Source: Streptomyces sp. NBC_00239
Lineage (GTDB): Bacteria > Actinomycetota > Actinomycetes > Streptomycetales > Streptomycetaceae
Direction of reading: 5' to 3'
Assembly (NCBI RefSeq): GCF_036194065.1
Contig: NZ_CP108095.1
Span: 2,108,001 to 2,172,000, forward strand
Length of the DNA: 64,000 bases
The notes beneath the pieces are model-generated. The model was not told the origin of the DNA. It searched no databases and saw only the letters and a list, made by a program, of their open reading frames with translations. Both the position numbers and the translations under genes were made by a program. Positions 46,152-55,817 of this stretch are shown piece after piece (within the stretch, counting starts at the first letter, position 1; the number at the start of each line of letters is the position of its first letter).

Positions 46152-47720
46152 CTACAGTCTCGCTTGGTACTCGGCGTCATCCAGCATGTTTTGCTCAAGA
46201 TCGATGTGTTCGGGTGTCACGAGGTCAAATGAGAGCCTTCGTGTGACGTCGCGAGCCCCTCGATAGGTCTCCCCCACCTCTACACGTACACCCACATCCT
46301 TGAGCATTTCGCGGCACTCTTCGACGGCACCGCGTTCCTTGGCCCGCAGCCACGCGTCTGCATAGGTAACGCCGGTGCGGATCTCCTCCGTTCGCGCAGG
46401 AACCACAGGCTGCGCCTGAAGCCTCTCCAGCTTGTCTGAACGCCCTTGAATTTGGCGGGCTACCGCTGCGACGGCCGGTCCTCGAAGATTAGCCATCTGG
46501 CCGGCGAGTACGTTGATGTCGGCTTCCAGCTCCGCAATTTCGTCACGGTGGTCCACGCCAGGGATGGTGATCACCTCGACCAGTTCTACTCGGTTGAAGC
46601 GCGCGAGGAAGTTCTCCTCCACATACCTGTCAACTGGGTCCGCTGAGACATACGCGGGTTTGGTGCACACACGGCCATGCGCCTTCGCAGCACATCGGTA
46701 CTGCCGTTTGGCGACCTTTCGGTTCGGGCCGGGAGCCATCCACCCTTGGTACAGCTTTCCACCGCAGGAGCCGCAGAAGATGATGCCAAGCAGCGGATGA
46801 GCGTCGCTCTTGTTTCGCTCCGCGTCAGGCTTTACGCGGCTGTCCATTTCAGCCTGTAGGCGACGCCACGTGACGTCGTCGATGAGCGGGGGCCCGATCT
46901 TGACAGGCTCGCCGTCTGCGTCGCGGACCGGCTCCCCATTCAGGGTTCCCCAGCCGCGTAGTGACAACTGCCGCAGGAAGGCACTCACCATTCCCGGGTT
47001 CCACCGTTCGTCCGGCTTCACGGGCTTGGGCGGATGAGCTAGCTTGCGGCGGTGGTTCGCCGGCGTCGCCCCCGGGTGCACCGCGTTCAGCCACGCAGAA
47101 ACGGTGTCGTAGCTCTTCTTGCCGACGACGAGGCGCACCATGCCCTCCACAATTTCGGCGGATTCGTCGTGCTCCCCGAGCCACCAGCCGTCTTCCTCTG
47201 TCGGATGCGGGACCGGTACGCGTCCGAACGGGATGCGGCCGCCGCTCCACCTGCCGACGGTGCGCAGGTACTCGCTCGCGCCCTGCGTCCGCTCCTGGAT
47301 CGCCTGTACTTCCATCTGCGCAGCAAAAGCGAGAATCATCAGGATCAGCTCGGACATGGGCGACGTCATGTCCAGCTCCAGGCGCCCACCTCCGGGGCCC
47401 TCTGCGAAGATCAGGCGCTTCTTGTGGTCCCGTGCCCAGCCGGCGAGCCACGCCATGTCGCGCATGGAGCGCACGGCACGGTCAAGACGCCACCACGCAA
47501 TTGCGTCGTACTCCTCGGGCCTCTCCAGCCACTTCCCAAGCTCCGGACGGTCCGCCGGAGCCACCTTGGCGGCGCTGACGTCCGGGTCGTCTGCCCAGTC
47601 AACGACGGTTCCGCCGATCGCCCTTGTGACGGCCTCAATCGCAATACCCTGACGGTCAAACGAGGTTGAGTTGTCGGTCACCCGACTGAGGCGCCTTGCG
47701 CCCAGTACCCGCGTGGTCAT
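46152..47720 (-). CDS. int: Large serine recombinase (phage integrase)
   Basis: A 522-residue integrase. The N-terminal catalytic domain has RRLSRVTDNSTSFDRQ with nucleophile S12 and the later Arg-rich RLDRAVRS (78-85), then a recombinase domain (about 155-300), a zinc ribbon (C316, C319, C343, C352) and a coiled-coil insert (about 393-436) that governs directionality in this family. It recombines attP with attB without host factors. ATG 47720 is chosen: it begins the first conserved residues and lies 30 bases inside the phage end; the open frame that continues far to the right runs through host DNA and is not part of the gene. Confidence 0.92.
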   Translation of the reverse strand: MTTRVLGARRLSRVTDNSTSFDRQGIAIEAVTRAIGGTVVDWADDPDVSAAKVAPADRPELGKWLERPEEYDAIAWWRLDRAVRSMRDMAWLAGWARDHKKRLIFAEGPGGGRLELDMTSPMSELILMILAFAAQMEVQAIQERTQGASEYLRTVGRWSGGRIPFGRVPVPHPTEEDGWWLGEHDESAEIVEGMVRLVVGKKSYDTVSAWLNAVHPGATPANHRRKLAHPPKPVKPDERWNPGMVSAFLRQLSLRGWGTLNGEPVRDADGEPVKIGPPLIDDVTWRRLQAEMDSRVKPDAERNKSDAHPLLGIIFCGSCGGKLYQGWMAPGPNRKVAKRQYRCAAKAHGRVCTKPAYVSADPVDRYVEENFLARFNRVELVEVITIPGVDHRDEIAELEADINVLAGQMANLRGPAVAAVARQIQGRSDKLERLQAQPVVPARTEEIRTGVTYADAWLRAKERGAVEECREMLKDVGVRVEVGETYRGARDVTRRLSFDLVTPEHIDLEQNMLDDAEYQARL

Positions 47721-47765
47721 GGGCGGGAGCGTAACATGCGCAGGTGCCACTAGTACGGGTTGTCG
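47721..47765. other. Prophage-chromosome junction (attachment site)
   Basis: Host coding sequence of the oxidase gene (ending in the codons for WIQYDNPY) stops at 47750-47752 and phage DNA leads to the integrase start within 30 bases. The crossover should lie in about 47745-47765, near the GTAC of the last Tyr codon. The other hybrid site is outside the window. Confidence 0.65.
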
Positions 47766-48493
47766 TACTGGATCCATTCCTTGCCGCGCAGGGCGTGGCC
47801 GATCGGGGATTTGACCCGCGCGGCGAACTCCATCACCTCGGCGTGCGCACCGGCCGTGCCGCTGCCGCAGAACAGGGTGACGCGCTCGGCCTCGTCGATC
47901 ATCCGGGCCAGTTTCTCGATCTCGCCGTCGCCGGGCCGCACCGAGGGCCTCGCCGTGACGAGCGCGTGCTCCTCCGTCTTCTCCGGAGCGGGCTGGGAGG
48001 CGATGTCGCCGGGCAGGGCGACCACGGCGACCCCGCCGCGGCCGATGGCGTGCTGGACGGCGGTCCGCAGCAGCCGGGGCATCTGGCGCGGGTTGGAGAT
48101 CAGCTCGCTGTAGTGGCTGCACTCGCGGAACAGCTGGTCGGGGTGGGTCTCCTGGAAGTAGCCGAGGCCGATCTCGCTGGAGGGGATGTGGGAGGCCAGG
48201 GCGAGGACGGGGGCCATCGAGCGGTGCGCGTCGTAGAGCCCGTTGATCAGGTGCAGGTTGCCGGGGCCGCAGGAGCCGGCGCACGCCGCGAGCTTCCCGG
48301 TGATCTGGGCTTCGGCGCCGGCCGCGAAGGCGGCCGTCTCCTCGTGCCGGACCTGGATCCACTCCATGCCGCCGGTGCGGCGGATGGCGTCGACGACGGG
48401 GTTGAGGCTGTCGCCGACGACCCCGTACAGCCTGCGTACGCCCGCGCGCACGAGGATGTCGACGAACTGCTCCGCCACGTTCTGCTTGGCCAT
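47750..48493 (-). pseudogene. Pyruvate oxidase/dehydrogenase-like ThDP enzyme, truncated by prophage integration
   Basis: The N-terminal 247 residues of a PoxB-type ThDP enzyme. VRHEETAAFAAGAEA carries the cofactor-activating Glu, followed by AGSCGPGNLHLINGLYDAHR and a start of the central domain (EIEKLARMIDEAERVTLFCG). A normal enzyme has about 580 residues; the ThDP-diphosphate-binding C-terminal domain is missing, cut at the phage junction. ATG 48493. The remaining part should lie beyond the left end of the prophage, so the lysogen is probably deficient unless excision occurs. Confidence 0.85.
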
Positions 48494-48687
48494 GGACGGC
48501 GCCCTTCCGGTGCGGGTCGGTCGCCCGCGCGGTCCCGCGCGGGATGCGCCTTCCATCCACGCACGGTCCGCGCCCTCGCGCCTCCCGGGGCCGCGGGTCC
48601 GGCGGGCGCGCCGGCGGCTCCCGGCGCCCTGGACCCGGCGGGCGGCGGGGTCGCCTCGCCCGGGGGCCCGGCCGGGCGGCGCCCGCG

Positions 48688-50508
48688 CTACGCCTCCCAG
48701 ACGGCCGCCGCGGTGCGGTCGTCGGCATAGCCCTTGAGCCGGAGGGTGGTGTCCGCGAGGAAGGCGGCCAGGCCGGGCGGCACCTGGGCGGCCGGGCCCC
48801 AGCGGGCGGCGAGTTCGGCGGGGAGGTCCGGCTCCTCGCGCATCGGCGCGGCCAGTCCCCCGGTGCACAGCAGCAGGGCGTCGCCGGGCCGGGCCACCGA
48901 GGCGCGGAAGCGGAAGCCGCCCTCGCCCGCGGGCCGGCTCTCCAGGTCCTGCCAGGCGCCGTCCCGGAGCCGGAACAGCCCGCCCTCGCCGGTACCGAAG
49001 GCGACCCTGGTCCGGCACTCCGGGTCGATGGGCAGCAGCAGGCAGCGCAGCCCGGCGGGCGGCGGGGCGGCGTCGGCGCGCAGCCGCCCGTAACCGCGGT
49101 CGGTGAGGCGCTGGAGGCCGGAGCGCAGGTCGTCGCGGCGGCCGGCCCGGATGTCCGCACCCAGCCGCGCCTGGCTGCGGCCGACGGCTCCGGCGATCCA
49201 GCGGCACAGTTCGGCGTCGGCCTCACGGGCGCCCTCGGCGGCCCGGTCGCCGCCGGCCGCGGCGACCAGCACCAGCGCGTCGTCGCCGGTGCCGAACCGG
49301 GCGGTGAGCAGGAAGTCCCGGCGGTGCTCGCCGCGGTAGCGGGCGGAGTCGCCGCGTACGGACGCGGCGCGCAGCGTGTACGTCCCGTGCCGGGCGCCTT
49401 CGAGGACGGTGTCCGGGACCAGGGCGCCGAGGTCGGCGGCGTCGGCGTGGGGCAGCGCCCCCGGCACGCCCTCGTAGGTGGGCGGGCGCTCCCCCAGGTG
49501 CCGTACGGCGTACCGGTCGCGCTGGGCGGGCAACGCGGCGGGCGGCTGGGCGGGGGCGGCCGGGACCGCCGGTGGCGGCGGGACGGTGACGTCGCCGAAC
49601 GCGAAGCCCGTGCCGTCCACGCCGGACCCGCCCGCGCCGCCCTGCGGACCGCCCTGCTGGGCGGGGATCAGCGGCTGCGCGTCGGGGCCCGCGGAGGTGG
49701 CGGTGGCCGGCCCGGACGCCGCCGCCGGCGCCGCTCCGGACACCGGCGCCGCTCCCGCGCCCGGGAGTCCGGGAGCGTCCTCGGAGGACGGGCCGGGCCG
49801 GGACGCCTGGCCTGAGGCCGGGGACCCGCCCGGGGCGGGGCCCGCGGGGGCCTGGGGGAACGGGCCGGGGACCGCGGTCGCGTCCGGCGCGGGGGTGGGC
49901 GCGTCGGCGGGTGCGGTGGCGGGGCGGGGCGGTACGGCCGGGGCCGGGACCCGGGCCGCGGTGGGCCGGGCCGGCTGGGCGGCCGGGGGCTGGTCCGGCA
50001 GGGTCGGGTAGGGGGTCGGCGGCCGGGGCGGCGCGGCGGCGTACGGGGGCGCGTACGGCGACGCCGCGAGCGCGTCCCGGGGCGGCGCCGCATCACGGGA
50101 GGTCGCCGCGTACGGGGCCGGGTACGGCTTCCCCGCCGGCGTGCCCGGGACGGGGGCGGCCTGGTCGGGGGGCGGCGGAGCCGCGGGCGGGGGCGGCGGA
50201 GCCGTGTCGGGCGGCGGGGGCGGTACGGGGGCGCCCGGGCCCGGGAGGGTCGGCGGGTCCGGGAGGTCCGGGGGCGGGTCCGGCGGTACCGGGAGCGGGT
50301 CGGGGAAGCCGGGGGGCGCCGGGAGGGGGTCCGGGGGTGCCGGGGGTGCCGGGGGTGCCGGGGTGACGAGCCGGGCCGCCGCGGCGAAGCGGGTGTCCAC
50401 CGTGTCGGGTTCTGCTGCCTTCGGGGGCCCCGGGTCCCGGGGTCCGTCCGGCGCCGGTTCCTCGTAGAGGCGCTGCCACCAGTCGCCCGCGTCCGCCTGC
50501 TGACTCAT
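48688..50508 (-). CDS. Proline-rich protein with C-terminal PP2C-like phosphatase domain
   Basis: A 606-residue protein. An N-terminal low-complexity region of about 270 residues is dominated by Pro, Ala and Gly. The C-terminal part (about 340-600) has PP2C-like elements: DALVLVAAAGGDRAAEGARE (D-G-like strand, but with altered metal residues), LLPIDPECRTRVAFGTGEGG and RPGDALLLCTGGLAAPM. Some metal-binding residues of active PP2C enzymes look changed, so activity is uncertain. ATG 50508 with AAGGG. Confidence 0.65.
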   Translation of the reverse strand: MSQQADAGDWWQRLYEEPAPDGPRDPGPPKAAEPDTVDTRFAAAARLVTPAPPAPPAPPDPLPAPPGFPDPLPVPPDPPPDLPDPPTLPGPGAPVPPPPPDTAPPPPPAAPPPPDQAAPVPGTPAGKPYPAPYAATSRDAAPPRDALAASPYAPPYAAAPPRPPTPYPTLPDQPPAAQPARPTAARVPAPAVPPRPATAPADAPTPAPDATAVPGPFPQAPAGPAPGGSPASGQASRPGPSSEDAPGLPGAGAAPVSGAAPAAASGPATATSAGPDAQPLIPAQQGGPQGGAGGSGVDGTGFAFGDVTVPPPPAVPAAPAQPPAALPAQRDRYAVRHLGERPPTYEGVPGALPHADAADLGALVPDTVLEGARHGTYTLRAASVRGDSARYRGEHRRDFLLTARFGTGDDALVLVAAAGGDRAAEGAREADAELCRWIAGAVGRSQARLGADIRAGRRDDLRSGLQRLTDRGYGRLRADAAPPPAGLRCLLLPIDPECRTRVAFGTGEGGLFRLRDGAWQDLESRPAGEGGFRFRASVARPGDALLLCTGGLAAPMREEPDLPAELAARWGPAAQVPPGLAAFLADTTLRLKGYADDRTAAAVWEA

Positions 50509-50551
50509 GCCCTTATTGTCGGCCGCGAGGGGCGGGTGAAAACGGGTCATT

Positions 50552-50608
50552 GCGAAAAAAGAGATCCGCCGGGCGGCCCCACCCCCCACGGGAAGGTCGC
50601 CCGGCGGA
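50552..50608 (-). terminator. Intrinsic terminator after the subtilisin gene
   Basis: Eleven-base stem TCCGCCGGGCG/CGCCCGGCGGA, followed on the minus strand by TCTCTTTTTTCG. It is 30 bases past the S8 peptidase stop. Confidence 0.8.
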
Positions 50609-50637
50609 CCGGTCGGATGGTGCGCTCGGCGTGATGC

Positions 50638-53600
50638 CTAGCGCACGTCGTACGCGCGCTGGACCGTCTGGGTGACGGAGGCGCCGTTTCGGTCGGTCAG
50701 TTCGGCCTTCAGCGAGACCTGCTTGCCGGCGGCTCCCGCGTGGTCGACGACCGCGGTCCACCGGCCGTCGCGTCGGGCCACCTTCGCCTCGGTCCAGTTC
50801 TCACCGTCGTACGAGTACGAAAGCCTGGCGGACGTGATCGAACCGGGGGTGTAGCCCGCGTGTCCGCTGACGCTCAGTCCGATGACCTGTCCGTCGGCGG
50901 CCGCGAGGGTCTTGAGGCCGTCCTCGGGAAGGGCGTAGCCGGGGAAGAGGATCGGCAGCGGGGTGGAGTACGCCGACTCGTCGAGCTGCGAGGTGAAGGT
51001 CCACGAGGTCTGCACGGCGGTGGAGCGCTGCCAGACCCGGGCCGGGGCACCGATCTTCTCGATGCTCTGGGTGAGTTCGTACGTGCCGCGTTCGGCGGGC
51101 ACCTCGAAGACACCGGACGGGTACCAGCTCTCGCCGATCGTCTCGCCGCCCCGCTTGAGGACGAGGCTGCCGATGTCGCCGAAGCTGCCCGGCTGGGCGT
51201 AGTGGCCGCTGTCGCCCCACATCGCGGAGGCGAAGCCGATGAGGTTGCCCTGCCGTTCGGCGGCGAGCACCCGCTCGCCGGCGGTGTCGCGCGGGGCGAC
51301 CGGGGCGACGACCCCGTCGTACCAGCGCTCGGATCGTTGCTGCCCCTTGGTGTAGGTGCGCTGCCGGTCGACCATGAACTCGCCCCAGGGGAAGCTGGAG
51401 GAGAGGGTGTGGTCCCAGGCGGTGTCACCGGCGGTGTAGTACTCGGTGCGCCTGCCCGGGGCGGTAACGGTCTCGATGCTGCCGAAGTAGACCGCGTTGC
51501 CGAGCGGGCGGTAGGCGCCGACCAGGTCGATGAAGTCGGCGGTGACGCCCATGGAGCCGTATCCGGCGCGGACCGTGCCGAGGTCGCGGTCGCGGACCCG
51601 GTAGGTGCGGTCGCCGCGGACGGAACCCTGCTCGGTCTGGGCGAGGTTGTAGACGTACGGGCTGTTCGCGGTGGCCTTCCAGGCGATGGTCGCCTTGCCT
51701 GCGGCGAGCCGGGCGAGGACGGCCTGCGCCTCGGTGCGCTCGATGGTGAGGGCGGGCAGGGAGCCGCCCGCGTAGCCGGTGAAGCCGGTCCAGCGGCCGG
51801 GGGCGTCGCGGTGCGCGAGGACGGCCTTGGCGCCGGCGGCCTGTGCGTCGCGGGCCACCTGCGACAGCGAGCCGTCCTCGGCCTTGACGAGGACCACGGC
51901 GCCCTTGGCGCCGGCCGCGGCGAGCTCCTCGGGGCTGCCGGACTTGGCGTCGACGAGCGGGGCGCTGCCGGTGCCGTCGAGGTTGTCGCTGCCGAGGGAG
52001 GCCGTCATCGGGTGCAGGACGGGGCCGCCGGCCAGCTTCAGTTCGGAGATCAGGGGCGCGCCGGCCCGCCAGTAGCTGCCGAACTCGAAGTCGCCGTCGG
52101 CGGGGCGGCCTTCGACAGAGGCGTAGTAGCCGCGGATGGTGCGGCCGCCCATGGCGGTGCCGGCGTGCAGCCAGGCGTCGTCCCAGCTGCGGGCGAAGGA
52201 GAGGGTGGTGGAGCGGGCCTCGGTCGGGCGGTCCGCGGCGATCTTCAGGCGGGCCGCCGTGCGGGCGTCGAGGACGACCGTGGTGTCCTTGCGGACCTCG
52301 ACCTGCGGGCGGCCGAGGTAGCTGAGGGAGTCGATGAGTTCGGCGCCCTCGCCCGCGTCGGGGGTGGCGACGAAGGCCGACAGGAAGTACGCGCCGGGGC
52401 GGACCCGGTAGAGCTGGTCGGCGTGGCCCTCGTTGTAGCGGCGCTCGCCGCCGGCGTCGTCGGTGCCGATGACGTCGAGGGAGGAGGGGCCGGAGGCCGG
52501 CTTGCCCGCGCGGTCGATCAGCTTGACGCGCAGGGTGACGGTCTCGGGCTCGACGTAGAGGGCGAACGGGGTGGAGACGCGTACGCCGTCGGCGGTGGCC
52601 AGCACCCGGCCGGTGACGTCGCCGTACTGGGCGCGGGTCAGGTGCGCGGCGGGGTCGAGGGCGAGGGGCACCTTGACGGTGGCGCCGGCCGGCACGGTCA
52701 CGGCGCCGCGGCCGAGGCGGGCGACCTGGCTGCGGACGGCCGAGCCGTCGTTGCCGGTGACCTTCGAGACGGCGAGGCGCAGGGTGACCGGCCGGGTGCC
52801 GTGGTTGGTGTACGGGACCTCGACGGTGGTGCGGTCGCTGCGGTCCTGCGGCCAGTGGTGGGTGCCGCCCTGGACGGCGGGGGCGCCGGTGACGGTGGTG
52901 TCGATCGCGGCCTTCACGTCGAGGCGGCCGCCGCCGGTCTCGCGGACGTCACCGGGGACGGTGGTCTTCGCGGAGCCGACGAGGGCCGCCTTGACCCGGG
53001 CGGGCGTCCAGTCGGGGTGGCGCTGCTTGACGACGGCGGCGGCGCCCGCGACGTGCGGGGCGGCCATCGAGGTGCCGGACATCGACTGGTACGCGTAGAC
53101 GCCCCGGCCGCCCGCGGCGGCGGCCGAGATGCCGACGCCGGGCGCGGCGATCTCGGGCTTGAGGGTGTGGGCGAGGCCGGCGGGGCCGCGACTGGAGAAG
53201 CTCGCGGTGGAGTCGTCGCGGTCGACGGCGCCGACGGTCAGGACGCTGGGGGCGCAGCCCGGCGAGGAGACGGTGCGCAGGCCGGGGCCGGAGTTGCCGG
53301 CGGCGATGACGAAGAGGGTGCCGCTGCCGCTCGCGAGCTTCTCGGCGGCGGCGCTCATCGGGTCGGTGCAGTCGGTCTCGGAGGGGTTGCCCAGGCTCAT
53401 GGAGACGACGTCGGCGTGCTGGGCGACGGCCCATTCCATGCCGGCGATGATCCAGGAGTCCTGGCCGTAGCCGTAGTCGTTGAGCACCTTGCCGCTGAGG
53501 AGCTGCGCGCCGGGGGCGACGCCCTTCTTGGCGCCGCCGCTCGCGGCGCCGGAGCCGCCGACGGTGGAGATGGTGTGGGTGCCGTGGCCCTGGCGGTCCT

Positions 53601-54396
53601 CGGCGGTGTCGGAGTCGGTGAAGTTCTCGGCGGCGGCGATCCGGCCCTTGAGGTCGGGGTGGCCGAGGTCGCTGCCGGTGTCGAGGACGGCGACCTTGGT
53701 GCCCTTGCCGTCGTAGCCGGCGGCCCAGGCGGCGGTGGCGTTCACCTGCTTGGTGGAGCGTTCCAGGCTGGCCTGCACCTTGCCGTCCAGCCACAGCTTC
53801 TTCAGCTGTCCGGCGGCCCGCGAGCGGGGGCGGGTGACGTCGGACCAGAAGTCGGCGGCCCGGGTCTTGTCGGCGGCGAGGGCGACGCCGCCGATGGACG
53901 GCAGGACCAGGGCGCGCTCGGAGCCGCGGGGGGCGGCGGGCGCGCTGCGGGCGAGGTCGGCGGCGCCTTCGTAGACGGCGATCAGCGGCAGCTTCTTGGC
54001 GCGGGCGTCGTCGTAGCCCTGCCGGATGAGGCCGGTGACGTTGAAGAGCTCCTCGTCGACCTTTCCGGCGGCGAGGGCCTCGGTGGCGCCCTGCGGGTAC
54101 ACGTACAGGTCCTTGCCGGAGCGGCGGGTCTGCACGAGCGGCTGGGAGCCGTCCTCGCGGGGCATCGCGGTGGCGGCGGTGCGGCCCGCCGCGTCGGTGG
54201 AGACCAGGATCCGGTCACCGGTGACGAGGGTCACGGTGACGGGGGCGGCGGGGCTCTTTCCGGCCGCCTCGCTGCCGACGAGTGGTCTCTTCCCCGACTC
54301 CCCGTCGTGCGGCTGTGCCGCCGACGGAGCTACGGCGGTGACGGCGAGGACGGCGGCTGTCGCCGCTCCCAGTGCCGTACGCGATATCGGGCGCAT
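50638..54396 (-). CDS. Secreted S8 subtilisin-like peptidase with long C-terminal extension
   Basis: A 1252-residue secreted protease. The signal peptide (RTALGAATAAVLAVTAVAPS) is followed by a propeptide and an S8 domain with VAVLDTGSDLGHPD (catalytic Asp near 237), GHGTHT (His near 272), an AAGNSGPG oxyanion Asn near 367 and GTSMAAPHVAG (Ser near 440). A PA-like segment (AAAGAKGAVVLVKAEDGSLS) and several beta-domains follow. ATG 54396 has GGGGAG; the 12-codon longer start is less likely. Exported through Sec; substrate unknown. Confidence 0.9.
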   Translation of the reverse strand: MRPISRTALGAATAAVLAVTAVAPSAAQPHDGESGKRPLVGSEAAGKSPAAPVTVTLVTGDRILVSTDAAGRTAATAMPREDGSQPLVQTRRSGKDLYVYPQGATEALAAGKVDEELFNVTGLIRQGYDDARAKKLPLIAVYEGAADLARSAPAAPRGSERALVLPSIGGVALAADKTRAADFWSDVTRPRSRAAGQLKKLWLDGKVQASLERSTKQVNATAAWAAGYDGKGTKVAVLDTGSDLGHPDLKGRIAAAENFTDSDTAEDRQGHGTHTISTVGGSGAASGGAKKGVAPGAQLLSGKVLNDYGYGQDSWIIAGMEWAVAQHADVVSMSLGNPSETDCTDPMSAAAEKLASGSGTLFVIAAGNSGPGLRTVSSPGCAPSVLTVGAVDRDDSTASFSSRGPAGLAHTLKPEIAAPGVGISAAAAGGRGVYAYQSMSGTSMAAPHVAGAAAVVKQRHPDWTPARVKAALVGSAKTTVPGDVRETGGGRLDVKAAIDTTVTGAPAVQGGTHHWPQDRSDRTTVEVPYTNHGTRPVTLRLAVSKVTGNDGSAVRSQVARLGRGAVTVPAGATVKVPLALDPAAHLTRAQYGDVTGRVLATADGVRVSTPFALYVEPETVTLRVKLIDRAGKPASGPSSLDVIGTDDAGGERRYNEGHADQLYRVRPGAYFLSAFVATPDAGEGAELIDSLSYLGRPQVEVRKDTTVVLDARTAARLKIAADRPTEARSTTLSFARSWDDAWLHAGTAMGGRTIRGYYASVEGRPADGDFEFGSYWRAGAPLISELKLAGGPVLHPMTASLGSDNLDGTGSAPLVDAKSGSPEELAAAGAKGAVVLVKAEDGSLSQVARDAQAAGAKAVLAHRDAPGRWTGFTGYAGGSLPALTIERTEAQAVLARLAAGKATIAWKATANSPYVYNLAQTEQGSVRGDRTYRVRDRDLGTVRAGYGSMGVTADFIDLVGAYRPLGNAVYFGSIETVTAPGRRTEYYTAGDTAWDHTLSSSFPWGEFMVDRQRTYTKGQQRSERWYDGVVAPVAPRDTAGERVLAAERQGNLIGFASAMWGDSGHYAQPGSFGDIGSLVLKRGGETIGESWYPSGVFEVPAERGTYELTQSIEKIGAPARVWQRSTAVQTSWTFTSQLDESAYSTPLPILFPGYALPEDGLKTLAAADGQVIGLSVSGHAGYTPGSITSARLSYSYDGENWTEAKVARRDGRWTAVVDHAGAAGKQVSLKAELTDRNGASVTQTVQRAYDVR

Positions 54397-54625
54397 CGCT
54401 CTCCCCAGGTGAATTCCGGCCAACTGCTGCATTGCACGGCAAAGCCGCCGCGTAAATGGCCTCTGGCCGGCGGATGTTGGTGCTGCGGTGGCACGACCTT
54501 GGCAGAGAGGCGGGGGGTGCGGTGATGATGTCCCGAGGCGGGTTTGCGCCGTGGCCGTTTCCCGCCAGGGAAGGGTGGCGCGTCCGCCGGGGAACGGGTC
54601 TGACGTGGGAAGTGGGGTGGGCCGG

Positions 54626-55609
54626 GTGTTGGGTGCGATAGGGCTGGACGAGGGGCAGGAATCCGCCTACCGGGCGCTGGTGGCGCTCGGCGCGGCGGAG
54701 GTGCCCGATCTGGCGCACCGGCTGACGCTGCCGGTGCCGCAGACCGAGCGGGCGCTGCGGCACCTGGAGCGGCAGGGGCTGGCCGCGCAGTCCTCGGCGC
54801 GGCCGGGCCGGTGGGTGGCGGCGCCGCCGGGCGTGGCGCTGGGGGCGCTGCTGACCCAGCAGCGGCACGAGCTGGAGCAGGCGGAGCTGGCCGCGGCGCT
54901 GCTGGCCGAGGAGTACCGGGCGGAGGCGTCGGAGCCGGCTGTGCACGACCTGGTGGAGGTGGTGACCGGGGCGAGCGCGGTCGCGCACCGGTTCGTGCAG
55001 CTCCAGCTGGGGGCGGCGGAGGAAGTGTGCGCGCTGGTCAGCGGGCGGCCGCAGGTGGTGTCCGGGATGGACAACGAGGCGGAGGAGCGGGCCGCGGACC
55101 GGGGGGTGGAGTACCGGGTGGTGATCGAGCGGGAGGTGCTGTCGCTGCCGAGCGGGCTCACGGAGGCGTCGACGGCGCTGACGCGGGGTGAGCGGGTACG
55201 GGTCACCGGGCGGGTGCCGACCAAGCTGGTGATCGCGGACCGCAGCCTGGCGATGGTGCCGCTGACCGCGCGCGGCGCGCACGCGGAGCCGGCGGCGCTG
55301 GTGGTGCACGCGAGTGGTCTGCTGGAGTCGCTGATGGGGCTGTTCGAGGCGGTGTGGCGGGAGGCGCTGCCGTTGCGGCTGGGTGCGGGCGGGTCGGTCG
55401 CGGAGGACCCGACCACGCCGGACGCCACGGATCTGGAGATCCTGTCGCTGCTGCTGGCGGGGATGACGGACGCGAGTGCGGCCAAGCACTTGGATCTGGG
55501 GCTGCGGACTGTGCAGCGGCGCGTGAAGGGCCTCATGGAACTGACCGGCGTCACGACCCGGCTCCAGCTGGGCTGGCACGCGTACGAACGCGGCTGGGTG
55601 GCCCGCTGA
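54626..55609 (+). CDS. TrmB/LuxR-type transcriptional regulator
   Basis: A 327-residue regulator with an N-terminal TrmB-like winged helix (ESAYRALVALGAAEVPDLAH, PQTERALRHLERQGL), a middle ligand or dimer domain, and a C-terminal LuxR-type helix-turn-helix (EILSLLLAGMTDASAAKHLD, LGLRTVQRRVKGLMELTG). It is divergent from the subtilisin gene and may control it. GTG 54626 is chosen because the family similarity begins there; the ribosome site is weak. Confidence 0.8.
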   Translation: MLGAIGLDEGQESAYRALVALGAAEVPDLAHRLTLPVPQTERALRHLERQGLAAQSSARPGRWVAAPPGVALGALLTQQRHELEQAELAAALLAEEYRAEASEPAVHDLVEVVTGASAVAHRFVQLQLGAAEEVCALVSGRPQVVSGMDNEAEERAADRGVEYRVVIEREVLSLPSGLTEASTALTRGERVRVTGRVPTKLVIADRSLAMVPLTARGAHAEPAALVVHASGLLESLMGLFEAVWREALPLRLGAGGSVAEDPTTPDATDLEILSLLLAGMTDASAAKHLDLGLRTVQRRVKGLMELTGVTTRLQLGWHAYERGWVAR

Positions 55610-55626
55610 CAAGCCCGGCGCCCATT

Positions 55627-55737
55627 CAGCCTCTCCGGCGTTTGAGGCGCGGGTCCGGGCGGAGCCCGGTGCCCGGCGGAGCCGGGTTGCTCTTGGGGCT
55701 CCGCCCCGAACCCCGCGCCTCGAACGCCGGCGAGGCT
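55627..55737. repeat. Long imperfect inverted repeat
   Basis: Arms of about 26 bases (CTCCGGCGTTTGAGGCGCGG at 55631 and its complement around CCGCGCCTCGAACGCCGG at 55713) flanking smaller GGGGCTCCGCCCC-like hairpins. Same family as the repeats at 56341. Common between Streptomyces genes; may terminate transcription. Confidence 0.6.
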
Positions 55738-55817
55738 GACCCTGGCCCGCCCGCGGCGCCGGCCAGGGGGTGGGGCGCCCGCTAGCGGGGGGCCTTGGGC
55801 TGGGTCAGGCTGGGCAG

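Noticed and set aside
47721..49226. Open frame extending the integrase N-terminus to over 1000 residues
   Set aside because: It runs through host DNA across the attachment junction with Pro/Arg-rich non-coding composition; serine-recombinase sequence begins at ATG 47720.
50740..54525. Plus-strand open frame of 1261 codons opposite the subtilisin
   Set aside because: A GC-rich antisense shadow, full of Gly/Ala/Val/Arg, while the minus strand encodes an obvious S8 peptidase.
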